Notes: generated by a model not told the origin, from the sequence alone. Shown: positions 1 to 6,918, numbered from the stretch's first letter. The stretch: 8,288 bases of DNA from Actinomycetota bacterium (GCA_005884155.1 VAXD01000155.1:1-8288), one strand, 5' to 3'. Numbers and translations: made by a program.

Positions 1-951
1 ACCGACACGCTCTCCTACGCGATCGCCGTCGAGGAGCTGACGCGGATCGACTCGTCCGTCGCGATCACGATGGCTGCGCACACGTCGCTGGGCACGATGC
101 CGATCCTGCTCTTCGGCAACGAGGAGCAGAAGCAACACTGGCTGCCCGATCTCGCGTCGGGCCGCAAGCTCGCCGCCTTCGGGCTGACCGAGCCGGGAGC
201 CGGCTCGGACGCCGCCGCCGCGCGAACGACCGCAGAGCTACGCGACGGGCAATGGGTGGTCAACGGCTCGAAGATCTTCATCACGAACGCCGGCACCGAC
301 ATCACGGCCTGCGTGACGATCACGGCACGTACCGGCGACGACGAGATCTCGAACCTGATCGTCCCGAACGGCACTCCCGGCTACGAGATCTCGGCGCCGA
401 TGGAGAAGCTCGGCTGGCGCGCCTCCGACACGCGCGAGCTCTCGTTCCGCGACTGCGCCGTGCCGGAGGAGAACCTGCTCGGCGCGCGCGGCCAGGGGTT
501 CCGCCAATTCCTCGAGATCCTCGACGGCGGGCGGATCTCGGTCGCGGCGATGGGCGTCGGTCTCGCGCAGGGCGCCTATGACCTCGCGTTCGCCTACGCG
601 CAGGAGCGCGAGCAGTTCGGCAAGCCGATCGCGCAGTTCCAGGCGGTTCAGTTCACGCTCGCCGACATGGCCGTCGAGATCGAAGCCGGCCGCGCGCTCA
701 CCTACAAGGCGGCGTGGCTCAAGGACGAAGGCCGCCCGTTCGCGAAGGAAGCCGCGATGGCGAAGCTCTTCACCGGCGAGCTCTCACACCGGGCGGCGAA
801 CGCCGCGCTGCAGATCCACGGCGGCTACGGCTTCATGGAGGAGTCGGCGATCGCGCGGCTCTACCGCGACCAGAAGATCCTCGAGATCGGCGAGGGAACT
901 AACGAGGTTCAGAGGATGGTGATTGCGCGGCATCTCGGCCTCGTCTCCTGA
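1..951 (+). CDS. acyl-CoA dehydrogenase, 5'-truncated by the window edge
   Basis: FAD-dependent acyl-CoA dehydrogenase, which introduces the alpha-beta double bond into an acyl-CoA and passes electrons to ETF; cytoplasmic. The frame is open from base 1, so the start lies upstream; 316 residues are visible against about 380 for the family, meaning roughly the first 60-70 are missing. Seen: the first family signature LTEPGAGSD (about bases 184-210), the helical C-terminal domain with REQFGKPIAQFQ, and the second signature IHGGYGFMEE...YRD followed by EIGEGTNEVQR. The Glu of EGTNE (codon 892-894) is at the usual catalytic-base position of short/medium-chain enzymes. Substrate chain length cannot be read from this. 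The gene converges on the minus-strand operon and its last 53 bases overlap the 3' end of the TPM-like gene. There is no functional link to the copper genes that I can see. Confidence 0.96.
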   Translation, partial: TDTLSYAIAVEELTRIDSSVAITMAAHTSLGTMPILLFGNEEQKQHWLPDLASGRKLAAFGLTEPGAGSDAAAARTTAELRDGQWVVNGSKIFITNAGTDITACVTITARTGDDEISNLIVPNGTPGYEISAPMEKLGWRASDTRELSFRDCAVPEENLLGARGQGFRQFLEILDGGRISVAAMGVGLAQGAYDLAFAYAQEREQFGKPIAQFQAVQFTLADMAVEIEAGRALTYKAAWLKDEGRPFAKEAAMAKLFTGELSHRAANAALQIHGGYGFMEESAIARLYRDQKILEIGEGTNEVQRMVIARHLGLVS

Positions 952-1537
952 AGAGCCGGGCGGGCAGGAGCAGCACGACGACGAGCGCGACGAGCGCGCC
1001 GACGAGGATCAGGATCCGGTCCCGGGTCGACGACCCGCCGCCGGCCGGCTTCGCGACCTTGACTCCCTTCAGCCCTGCGAGCTCGCGCACGGCCTGCGCG
1101 GCCGACTCGGTCAGCGCCGTCGGGATCGTTCCGGGCTTCACGCGCTTGAGCACCTTCAGCTCCTTGTCGACCGGCTTGCCGTTGCCGTCGTAGAAGCCGA
1201 AGCCGGCCGGCATCGCCACGAGCAACCGGCCCGGGTACTGGAACGAGACCTCGTTCCAGAGGAACTTCGAGTACGGCTGCGGCTTGCCCCAGAGGCTGAC
1301 GGCTGTGCCGAGGTCGCCGGTGAAGGCGATCACGGCGACCCGGATCGGGTAGCCCTTCGCGGTCGCCTCGTCGACCGTCTTCTGCAGGTCGCTCTTGGCC
1401 GACGCGGAGATCGGCGCCTCGAAGGGCAGGAAGACCTTATCGGTCAGGAGCACGTCGCTCGCGGGGTCGCCGTTCGCCTGCGCGCTCCCGGGCACGAGCA
1501 GCGCGAGCCCGACCAGGAGAAGCGTCGCGCGCTTCAC
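899..1537 (-). CDS. secreted membrane-anchored protein, TPM-like, unknown function
   Basis: 212 residues from a GTG at 1537. Residues 1-21 form a signal peptide (KRAT, a hydrophobic core, then a GSAQA-type cleavage site). Residues 22-165 are an extracytoplasmic domain, residues about 173-194 a single transmembrane helix, and then an Arg-rich cytoplasmic tail (LFRRRGRD). The soluble part (KGYPIRVAVIAF ... PGRLLVAMPAGFGFYDGNG) resembles TPM/YgcG-type domains in secondary-structure order, but I do not see their acidic motifs clearly, so this is only a likeness. The start is supported by TGGAG (1543-1547 complement) five bases upstream and by a 4-base GTGA overlap with the preceding ctaG-like gene, which implies translational coupling. 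Being third in an operon behind two CtaG paralogues suggests a role in oxidase assembly or membrane quality control (inference). The TAG stop lies inside the convergent acyl-CoA dehydrogenase gene. Confidence 0.85.
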   Translation of the reverse strand: MKRATLLLVGLALLVPGSAQANGDPASDVLLTDKVFLPFEAPISASAKSDLQKTVDEATAKGYPIRVAVIAFTGDLGTAVSLWGKPQPYSKFLWNEVSFQYPGRLLVAMPAGFGFYDGNGKPVDKELKVLKRVKPGTIPTALTESAAQAVRELAGLKGVKVAKPAGGGSSTRDRILILVGALVALVVVLLLPARLFRRRGRDAAQSPSSEPR

Positions 1538-2307
1538 GGGCGCTCCAACGCGCGTTGAGCCTCGTCTTCCTCGCTCAGCAGCCGCAGCAGGAAGTACGAG
1601 AGCGCAGCGAAGAAGACAATCAGCTGCTCCCCGTTCATCAGAATGCCGCCCAGATTCTGGTCCTTCGTCGCGGAGAGCCCCCACAGCCGCGGCGCGTGCT
1701 CGTAGAACGCGTAGAACGCGCGCGCCGAGAAGATGTACGCGAGCGAAAGGAACGCCGAGCCAACGAACGCGATCCCGAGGTAGGCGAGGCGCACGGCCGT
1801 CGAGACGTGTTGCGGCGCGTCGGAGAAGACCGGCCACCAGAAGAGAAGCCCGGCCAGGATCAGCAGCCCGTGCTCGAGGTTGAGCGGCCAGCCGGTCCGA
1901 AGGGCCCAGTCGTAGAAGGGCGGCAGGTGGACGCCGTACCAGACCGCCAGCCAGAGCGGCAGCGCGACGGCCGGCCGGGTGGCGAGCTCGAACGGCCTCC
2001 CGCCGCGGCGCGAGACCGCGGTGCGCATGGCCGGCGTCAGGCCGAGAATCAGGAGCGGCGGCGCCCAGTCCGCGATCATCACGTTCTGGAGCAGGTGGAT
2101 CACGAGCAGGTAGTGGACCGCGATCGTCTCCAGCGGCGAGTTGAGCGAGAACACCACGAGCGCGACGCCGAGGCCGAAGAGCGCTGCCCGCCCGCGGCTC
2201 GGGCGCTCGACGGTTCGCGCCATCCGGACGTAACCGACCACCGCTGCCGCGCCGAGCACGAGGAAGATCCACTCGAAGCTGAACGACGTCGATGCGGGCG
2301 GATTCAC
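1534..2307 (-). CDS. ctaG: CtaG-family cytochrome c oxidase assembly protein, second copy
   Basis: 257-residue polytopic membrane protein of the Caa3_CtaG family, which is implicated in assembly of caa3-type oxidase, probably the CuB site. Family marks: H71-LLQN-V in the second membrane helix; W123-YGVHLPPFYD with H127; NLEH with H146 before a WW-containing helix; and TKDQNLGGILMNGEQ near the end (D216, Q217). About seven membrane segments are visible. Compared with its neighbour, the HxLQH motif reads HLLQN here, so one candidate metal-binding His is Asn. The GTG start at 2307 gives a 4-base GTGA overlap with the first copy; no Shine-Dalgarno is seen, so reinitiation is likely. Its stop overlaps the GTG of the TPM-like gene the same way. 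The open frame continues upstream to 3420, but that extension is out-of-frame translation of the first copy and is not counted. Confidence 0.88.
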   Translation of the reverse strand: MNPPASTSFSFEWIFLVLGAAAVVGYVRMARTVERPSRGRAALFGLGVALVVFSLNSPLETIAVHYLLVIHLLQNVMIADWAPPLLILGLTPAMRTAVSRRGGRPFELATRPAVALPLWLAVWYGVHLPPFYDWALRTGWPLNLEHGLLILAGLLFWWPVFSDAPQHVSTAVRLAYLGIAFVGSAFLSLAYIFSARAFYAFYEHAPRLWGLSATKDQNLGGILMNGEQLIVFFAALSYFLLRLLSEEDEAQRALERP

Positions 2308-3131
2308 TGCGAGAGGAGCGGCCGCCGCGCGCGCCGGCCCACCAGGTACGGCCGCAGCAGGAGCGCGACGCAGGTCCCGAGCGTGAGCAGCTGCTCGACC
2401 ATCATCACCGCTCCCGCGAGCCGCTGGTCGGTCAGCGGCGAGATGCCGAAGAGCGGCTCGGCCGGATGCGCGTAGCGCGCGTAGACCGGCGCCGAGCTGA
2501 AGAGCAGCACGTCGACGACAGCCTGCGCGAGGGCCAGCATCGCGAGCGCGAAGAAGATCCGCTGCGGCCGGCGCAGGCGCTCGTGTCGGGCCGGGTCGAC
2601 GAGTTGCGTCCACGCGAGGAAGCCGGCAACGACGAAGCTCGCGTGCTCGAGGTCGTGCACGAGGGGATGCGCGGCCGCGTAGTCGTAGATGCGCGGCACG
2701 TGCCAGGCGAGGATCGTCGCGCCCCAGAGCCCGAGGCTGACGAGCGGGCGCAGCAGGAACGAGAGGAGCCCGCTCAGCGGCCGGAAGCCGGCGAGCGGGC
2801 GCAGCAGCCCGGGTGGCAGCAGGAAGAAGACGAGCGGGCCGCGCACCGCGACGAGGATCAGCGCCGGGGCCGCATCGCCGATCAGGACGTGCTGAAGCAT
2901 GTGCGCCGAGAGGAGGCGTTCGTCTCCGGCCTCGTCCAGCGGCGAGACGAGCGGCAGCACGAGCAGCGCGAGCCCGGCGGCAAAGAGAGCGGCCCGGCTC
3001 CAGCCCGCATGGCCAGGGCTCCTGCGCCGCAAGCGGACGAACGCCTGCACGAAGAGAGCCGCTGCGAGCACGGCCCCGATGAGAACTCCCGGCGGCGCCT
3101 GCCACGACGTGGAGAGATTGGCGCTCGGCAC
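2304..3131 (-). CDS. ctaG: CtaG-family cytochrome c oxidase assembly protein, first copy
   Basis: 275 residues, Caa3_CtaG family, the lead gene of the minus-strand operon. About seven membrane helices. Conserved features: SAHMLQHVLIGDAAP with H77 and H81 in a helix; AWHVPRIYD (W143, H144); HDLEH (H159, H163) at the start of the next helix; and SPLTDQRLAGAVMMVEQ (D235, Q236). The histidine set is fuller than in the second copy, so this is the better candidate for direct copper handling. The start is the GTG at 3131: an in-frame TGA lies two codons upstream (3135-3137), so no longer version is possible, and the first helix begins near residue 14. No clear ribosome binding site precedes it, so it may be leaderless. 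It is divergent from the lipoprotein gene across a 68-base gap. CtaG assigned from motifs; the copper role is family knowledge. Confidence 0.9.
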   Translation of the reverse strand: MPSANLSTSWQAPPGVLIGAVLAAALFVQAFVRLRRRSPGHAGWSRAALFAAGLALLVLPLVSPLDEAGDERLLSAHMLQHVLIGDAAPALILVAVRGPLVFFLLPPGLLRPLAGFRPLSGLLSFLLRPLVSLGLWGATILAWHVPRIYDYAAAHPLVHDLEHASFVVAGFLAWTQLVDPARHERLRRPQRIFFALAMLALAQAVVDVLLFSSAPVYARYAHPAEPLFGISPLTDQRLAGAVMMVEQLLTLGTCVALLLRPYLVGRRARRPLLSQ

Positions 3132-3199
3132 GAATCAGCAGCGTAACCAAACGCCTGTCGGTTGACAGGCAGTCACCGCGGTCGTGATCCTGCCTGCAA
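3132..3199. promoter_or_regulatory. divergent intergenic region, probable promoters of both operons
   Basis: This 68-base gap is the only place where transcription of both the minus-strand ctaG operon and the plus-strand copper operon can begin. It is the least GC-rich stretch locally. A perfect TTGACA hexamer lies at 3162-3167 on the plus strand, but no good -10 hexamer follows at 16-18 bases (the 3185-3190 sequence TGATCC is poor). No convincing hexamer pair was found on the minus strand. Neither flanking gene has a clear Shine-Dalgarno, which would fit leaderless transcripts starting very near 3131 and 3200. Confidence 0.5.
3153..3170. repeat. perfect inverted repeat, candidate operator
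   Basis: GCCTGTC and GACAGGC face each other with a 4-base GGTT centre: an 18-base dyad with seven perfect pairs. It sits midway between the divergent operons and its right arm contains the end of the TTGACA hexamer, so a bound protein could block the plus-strand promoter and possibly both. It lacks a T-run, arguing against a terminator. The binding protein is unknown and no regulator gene is in the window. Confidence 0.55.
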
Positions 3200-4014
3200 A
3201 TGGGCCGGGTTCTCTGCCTCTGTCTGACCCTGCTCGTCGTTGCCGGCTGCTCCTCGTCCGGGCCGAGCATCCCGACGATCGGGGCCGCGAGGACGTTCGC
3301 GCTGAGCGGCTTCACGCCGCATCGGATCGCGCACCCTGGCCTCGCGAAGCTCTCGTTCACGATCCGGCAGCCGTCGGGCGCGCCGCTGACCTCGTACCGG
3401 CACGGCGCCGGACCGCACACCGGGGTTCACCTGATCGTCGTCCGGCACGATCTCGGCGCGATCATCCACCGCCACCCGCCGATCGGCACGAACGGGCGAA
3501 TCTCTCAGGCGATCGACTTCCCAACCCCCGGGCCCTACCGCGTGCTCGTCGACGCCTATCCGGCGGTGCAGGGTGCGCCGCGGAACTTCCAGCTGCACGA
3601 GTACGTCCACGTTGGAGGCGCCTACCACCCGCAGGCGCTCCCGCCCTACTCGCCGAAGGTCACCGTCGACGGCTACCACGTCACGCTTGCGCGATCGAGC
3701 CCGCACACCTCACCGCGACGGTCAGCGATCCGTCCGGCAAGCCGCTCACCTTCACGCCCTGGTACGGAGCGCTCGCGCACGCGATCTTCTTCCGTGACGG
3801 CTCGCTCGACTACTTCCACACCCACGTCTGCGGGCCGTCGACTCCGGGCTGTACAAGCATCTTCGGCGGCGCGCGCGTCACGGGAACCTCGTCGAAGCCG
3901 GGCAAGCTGCAGGTCGGCGTCCTGCTGCCTGTTGCCGGGACCTGGCGGCTCTTCCTCCAGTTCCAGGCGGGAGGCCGGATCCTGACCGCACCGTTTACGC
4001 TCAAGGTCACATGA
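3200..4014 (+). CDS. histidine-rich lipoprotein with two HxH-bearing repeats (frame interrupted)
   Basis: Probable extracytoplasmic metal-associated lipoprotein, about 271 residues once one frame break is repaired. The N-terminus has a hydrophobic signal and the lipobox VVAGC (Cys17). Two copies of one beta-rich domain follow: residues ~47-139 (FTIRQPSGAPLT ... VHLIVVRHDLGAIIHRHP ... GPYRVLVD) and ~166-271 (ATVSDPSGKPLT ... AHAIFFRDGSLDYFHTHV ... GTWRLFLQF). Each has an H-x-H motif (H90/H92; H207/H209), and the second adds C211 and C218. The first 164 codons are read from the ATG at 3200, and the rest one frame back, starting near 3694; a single missing base around 3692-3694 restores everything, and no conserved part is lost. 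No Shine-Dalgarno is seen at 3200. The stop overlaps the next ATG as ATGA. Copper binding is inferred from the histidines and neighbours. An automatic annotator may call this a pseudogene. Confidence 0.8.
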
Positions 4015-4596
4015 GGCGCCTGCTCTGGCTGCCGGTGGTCGCGCTGCTCGTGCTCGCGGCGCGCTGGCTCTGCTACGCGCTCGCCGCGCCGAGCCCGCTC
4101 TCGGGGCGGCTCGAGGCTTCGGCCGGCGGGCCGCGGATGGTCGTGGTGACCCTCGTTTCTGCCTCGCTCGCCGTCGCGCTCTCCGTCTTCGCCGTCTGGC
4201 TGGCCGCGCTCGGCGTCCGCGAGCGGGCCCGCCTGCGCCCGGAGCGCGTCGAGCCGAGCATCCGCCTGCGCCGCCTCGCATTCCGGTTCGCCGCGCTCAA
4301 TGTTCGAGTCGTACCTGCACTGGCGCGCGGGGATCGGCTTCCACGGCCTCTCCTGCCTCGTCGGGCCCGTGCACCGGAACGCGATCCCGATCCTCGGTGC
4401 TCTCGCGCTGGCCGCGGCCGCGCTCGCGGAGGCCGGCTCGCACCTGCTCGCCTGGATGCGCGCCGTTGTCCGCGAGCTCCTTCGGCAGCGGCTCGAAGCA
4501 CAGGTTCCCGAGACAACTCCCAGCTTCCCCGAGGCGCCGGCCTCGCGACCGGCGTACCTGCGCCCGCGCCCGCGCGGGCCGCCGCTTCCCGCGTAG
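4011..4596 (+). CDS. small polytopic membrane protein, unknown function (frame interrupted)
   Basis: I do not recognise this family. Repaired length is about 194 residues: codons 4011-4298 in one frame (ending FRFAAL), then ATG-initial MFESYLHW at 4300-4596. One extra base, A4299, separates them, and removing it gives a continuous protein. The alternative continuation of the first frame to 4631 is Arg/Pro-rich nonsense, typical of an out-of-frame GC-rich read. Membrane helices lie at about residues 4-26, 43-67, perhaps 87-102, and 124-150. A conserved-looking loop FHGLSCLVGPVHRNAIP (residues ~110-126) carries two His and one Cys. The C-terminus is Pro/Arg-rich and probably cytoplasmic. The start overlaps the lipoprotein stop (ATGA), with a weak AAGG (4003-4006) upstream; ycnI-like follows after 31 bases. 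The operon position suggests a copper or oxidase-assembly role, but nothing in the sequence proves it. Confidence 0.72.
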
Positions 4597-4615
4597 CCGG
4601 CTTTTCACCTACGCG
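4590..4615 (+). promoter_or_regulatory. stem-loop abutting the ycnI-like ribosome binding site
   Basis: CGCGTAG (4590-4596) pairs perfectly with CTACGCG (4609-4615) around a 12-base loop. The left arm holds the TAG stop of the upstream gene; the right arm ends one base before the AAAGGAG ribosome binding site. It could insulate or tune ycnI-like translation, or protect the downstream mRNA. No T-run follows, so it is not a classical terminator. Confidence 0.45.
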
Positions 4616-4623
4616 AAAGGAGA
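4616..4623 (+). promoter_or_regulatory. strong Shine-Dalgarno of the ycnI-like gene
   Basis: AAAGGAGA lies five bases (after AGGAG) before the ATG at 4628. It is the only strong ribosome binding site in the plus-strand operon, whose other genes rely on stop/start overlaps or weak AAGG motifs. It fixes the ATG at 4628 as the start against longer in-frame options. Confidence 0.8.
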
Positions 4624-4627
4624 TCGA

Positions 4628-5200
4628 ATGAGAAGGGCCGTGGTGCTCGCCACGGTGGCGGCTGTGTCGCTCGTGCTTGCGCAGACTGCGTTTGCGCACG
4701 CGATCCTGAGCCCGCCCGTGGCCAAATCGAAGGTCCTGCAGCAGTTCACGCTCTCGGTTCCGACCGAGGAGGCGAACTCGACGACGACGCAGATCGAGCT
4801 GACCGTGCCGAGCGGCTTCGCGGTCGACTCGTTCGAGCCCTCCCCGGGCTGGAAGCGCACCGAGCAGTCGACCGGCTCGGGCGAGGAGACGGTCGTCCAG
4901 AAGGTGACCTGGAGCGGCGGGAAGGTCCCGACCGGCGAGGACTCCGTCTTCCGCTTCAACGCCAGCCTGGACTCGAACAAGACGTACGTCTTCGACGTGC
5001 GGCAGACGTACTCGAACGGGAAGATCGTCGACTGGAGCGGACCGGAGAGCTCCGACACGCCTGCGCCTCTGATCGACGCGGTCTCGTCGCTCGGCGGCGG
5101 CGGAACGACCACGATCACGATCGTGGCGCTGATCGTCGGGGCAATCGGCGTCGTGCTCGGGATCGTCGCGCTCGCGACGAGGGGGCGCTCGCTCGCGTGA
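4628..5200 (+). CDS. ycnI: YcnI-like copper-binding membrane-anchored protein (DUF1775)
   Basis: 190 residues. Signal peptide 1-23 with AFA before His24, so the mature protein begins HAILSPP. In the YcnI family the N-terminal His, with a conserved Glu and Trp, forms a mono-histidine brace for Cu(II); the matching residues here are H24, a Glu in VPTEE (E47 or E48) and probably W75 in PGWKRTE. The domain (about 24-145) shows the family pattern FTLSVPTEE ... QIELTVPSGFAVDSFEP ... VTWSGGKVPTGEDSVFRFNA. A linker with GGGG leads to one membrane helix (about 161-184) and a short tail, the usual architecture. The ATG is chosen by the strong AAAGGAG. Its TGA overlaps the next gene's GTG (GTGA); the ycnI/ycnJ pairing matches the Bacillus subtilis ycnKJI arrangement, though no ycnK-like repressor is visible here. 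Role: extracytoplasmic copper binding or chaperoning. Confidence 0.92.
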   Translation: MRRAVVLATVAAVSLVLAQTAFAHAILSPPVAKSKVLQQFTLSVPTEEANSTTTQIELTVPSGFAVDSFEPSPGWKRTEQSTGSGEETVVQKVTWSGGKVPTGEDSVFRFNASLDSNKTYVFDVRQTYSNGKIVDWSGPESSDTPAPLIDAVSSLGGGGTTTITIVALIVGAIGVVLGIVALATRGRSLA

Positions 5201-6918
5201 GACGAGCCTGCGTCCTCGCAGCGGCGGTGGCAACGGCGCTGGCCGTGCCCGCCGGCGCGTGGGCGCACGCCGCGCTGCTCAAGACCGTGCCGGTCGCGAG
5301 CCGGACGGTGAACAAGCCGCCGCCTGAGGTGCGGCTCACCTACAGCGAGCCGATCGAGCCTCGCTTTGCGATTGTCTCCGTCACCGACGCCGCAGGGCAG
5401 CAGGTGAGCTCGGGCTCTCCGCACACCGCGCCTGGCGAGCCGCAGACGCTGGTCACGCCGCTGCGCAAGGTGCCGGAGGGCTGGTACCTCGTCTTCTGGC
5501 GGGTGATCTCCGCGGACGGCCACCCGGTGCGCGGGGCGTTCACGTTCGCGGTCGGGCCGAACCCTGGGCCGCCGCCGCAGTTCCGGGTGCCGTCGCTGAG
5601 CGAGACGGCGCACACGCCGCAGCTGCTGATCGCCCGCTGGCTGACGTTCCTCTCGCTCTTTGCGGCGATCGGGCTGTTCGTGCTGCGAGCCGTGATCGCG
5701 CGGCCGGTCGCGAGGCGCGTGAGCGGGACGTCGCTGCGGCCGCTCTCGGTGGCGTTCTTCGTCGCGCTCGCGGCTGCGCTCGTCGTGATCCCGGTCTACG
5801 TCGTGCTCGCAACGGCGCAGTTCTCGCTCCGCTCGGCGTTTGACCTCGGCTCGATCCTGCCGGTCGCGAACGCGTCGTCGTTCGGGCACGACTACCTCCA
5901 GCTCGAGCTCGTCCTGGCGCTGTTCGGCGTCGCGGCGGCGATCGCGCTGGTACTCGACCGACCGGAGCGGCCGCAGCGCTCGGTCGTCGAGCTGCTCTCG
6001 CTCTGGGCGGCGCTCGCGGCGGCGGCCTCGACGCTCGTGATGCCCGGGCTCGCCGGTCACGCGGGGCAGCGCTCGCCGCGTGGTCTTGCGCTGCCGCTCG
6101 ACTGGCTCCACCTCGCCGCCGGCGCGATCTGGCTCGGCGGGCTGATCGGGATCGTCGTGTTCTGGCTGAACGTCCGGCGCGAGGGACGCGTCGCCGCGCT
6201 GTCCGTCGTCGTGCCGCGGTTCTCGAACGTCGCGTTCGTCTCCGTGCTCGCACTGATCGGCTCCGGGATCGGCCAGTCGCTGCTCGAGCTGCCGACCCTC
6301 GGTTCGCTCTGGCAGACGAACTACGGCAAGGCGCTCCTCGTGAAGATCATCCTGCTGTTCGCGGCGCTCGCGCTTGCGGCAGTGAACCTCGCGCGGACGA
6401 AACCGAGACTCGAGGCCGCGGGCGTGCGGCCATCGGACGGCCCCGGCGCCGCGCTTCTGCTGCGCCGGCTCGTCCAGGGCGAGATCCTCTTCGTCGTCGG
6501 CGCGCTCTTCGCGGCTGCGGTGCTGACGAGCCTGCCGCCGCCTGCGAGCGCCCTCGCCCGCGTGAAGAACATCGCCGCGCGGGTCGGCCCTGGCGCGGTC
6601 TCGAAGGTGATCCAGAAGGGCCCGTACAAGATCCGCGTGCAGGTGAGCCCGAACCGCGCGGCGGTAAACAACACATTCACGGTGACAGTGACCAAGAACG
6701 CGCAGCCGGTGCGCGGCGCGGAGGTCGTCACCCAGTTCGACATGCTGGACATGGAGATGGGCACGCAGACCTACCGCTTCCGCCAGACGCACCCGGGCTC
6801 GTTCGCGAAGTCGGCGCCGGCGCTCGTGATGGTCGGACACTGGGCGCTGCAGTTCCAGGTCACGATCCCCGGCCAGCAGCCGTTCGTCGTCACACTCCTG
6901 GACAAGGCCTCCGGATGA
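5197..6918 (+). CDS. ycnJ: YcnJ-like CopC-CopD fusion with C-terminal YtkA-like domain
   Basis: 573 residues, three modules. (1) Signal peptide 1-23 (AWA before His24), then a CopC domain to about 120: mature N-terminus HAALLKTVP, and FWRVISADGHPVRGAFTFAVG with D107 and H109; H24, D107 and H109 form the expected Cu(II) site. (2) CopD membrane domain, about 143-447, some eight helices, with LAGHAG (H288), LDWLHLAAGAIWLGG (D302, H305, W312) and WQTNYGKALLVKIILL. (3) Extracytoplasmic YtkA-like domain, about 474-570 (GPYKIRVQVSPNRA ... MLDMEMG ... VMVGHWALQFQV), whose Met-rich segment could bind Cu(I). Probable role: copper binding outside and copper import or transfer across the membrane, possibly feeding the oxidase. 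The GTG at 5197 overlaps the ycnI-like stop; a GAGGGGG 11 bases upstream is a poor site, so coupling is likely. The stop overlaps the next ATG (ATGA). Confidence 0.94.
   Translation: MRRACVLAAAVATALAVPAGAWAHAALLKTVPVASRTVNKPPPEVRLTYSEPIEPRFAIVSVTDAAGQQVSSGSPHTAPGEPQTLVTPLRKVPEGWYLVFWRVISADGHPVRGAFTFAVGPNPGPPPQFRVPSLSETAHTPQLLIARWLTFLSLFAAIGLFVLRAVIARPVARRVSGTSLRPLSVAFFVALAAALVVIPVYVVLATAQFSLRSAFDLGSILPVANASSFGHDYLQLELVLALFGVAAAIALVLDRPERPQRSVVELLSLWAALAAAASTLVMPGLAGHAGQRSPRGLALPLDWLHLAAGAIWLGGLIGIVVFWLNVRREGRVAALSVVVPRFSNVAFVSVLALIGSGIGQSLLELPTLGSLWQTNYGKALLVKIILLFAALALAAVNLARTKPRLEAAGVRPSDGPGAALLLRRLVQGEILFVVGALFAAAVLTSLPPPASALARVKNIAARVGPGAVSKVIQKGPYKIRVQVSPNRAAVNNTFTVTVTKNAQPVRGAEVVTQFDMLDMEMGTQTYRFRQTHPGSFAKSAPALVMVGHWALQFQVTIPGQQPFVVTLLDKASG

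Noticed and set aside
1702..1719. 9-base tandem repeat GTAGAACGC x2
   Set aside because: It encodes the FYAFYE segment inside the second CtaG; a chance coding repeat with no sign of a regulatory or mobile role.
1555..3146. Plus-strand open frames opposite the ctaG operon (1555-2475 and 2292-3146)
   Set aside because: Charged, repetitive translations (Arg/Glu/Gln) with no motif; the minus strand gives motif-bearing membrane proteins.
2308..3420. N-terminal extension of the second CtaG frame up to 3420
   Set aside because: The extension is an out-of-frame read of the first CtaG copy and crosses the divergent promoter region; the GTG at 2307 with its GTGA overlap is the sensible start.
3686..3700. 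Programmed -1 ribosomal frameshift in the lipoprotein gene
   Set aside because: No X-XXY-YYZ slippery heptamer and no obvious downstream pseudoknot; both protein parts belong to one continuous protein.
4299..4631. Continuation of the 4011 frame to 4631 as a genuine 206-residue protein
   Set aside because: After residue 96 it becomes Arg/Pro/Ala-rich without helices, while the +1 frame carries a hydrophobic, His-containing sequence that continues the membrane protein.
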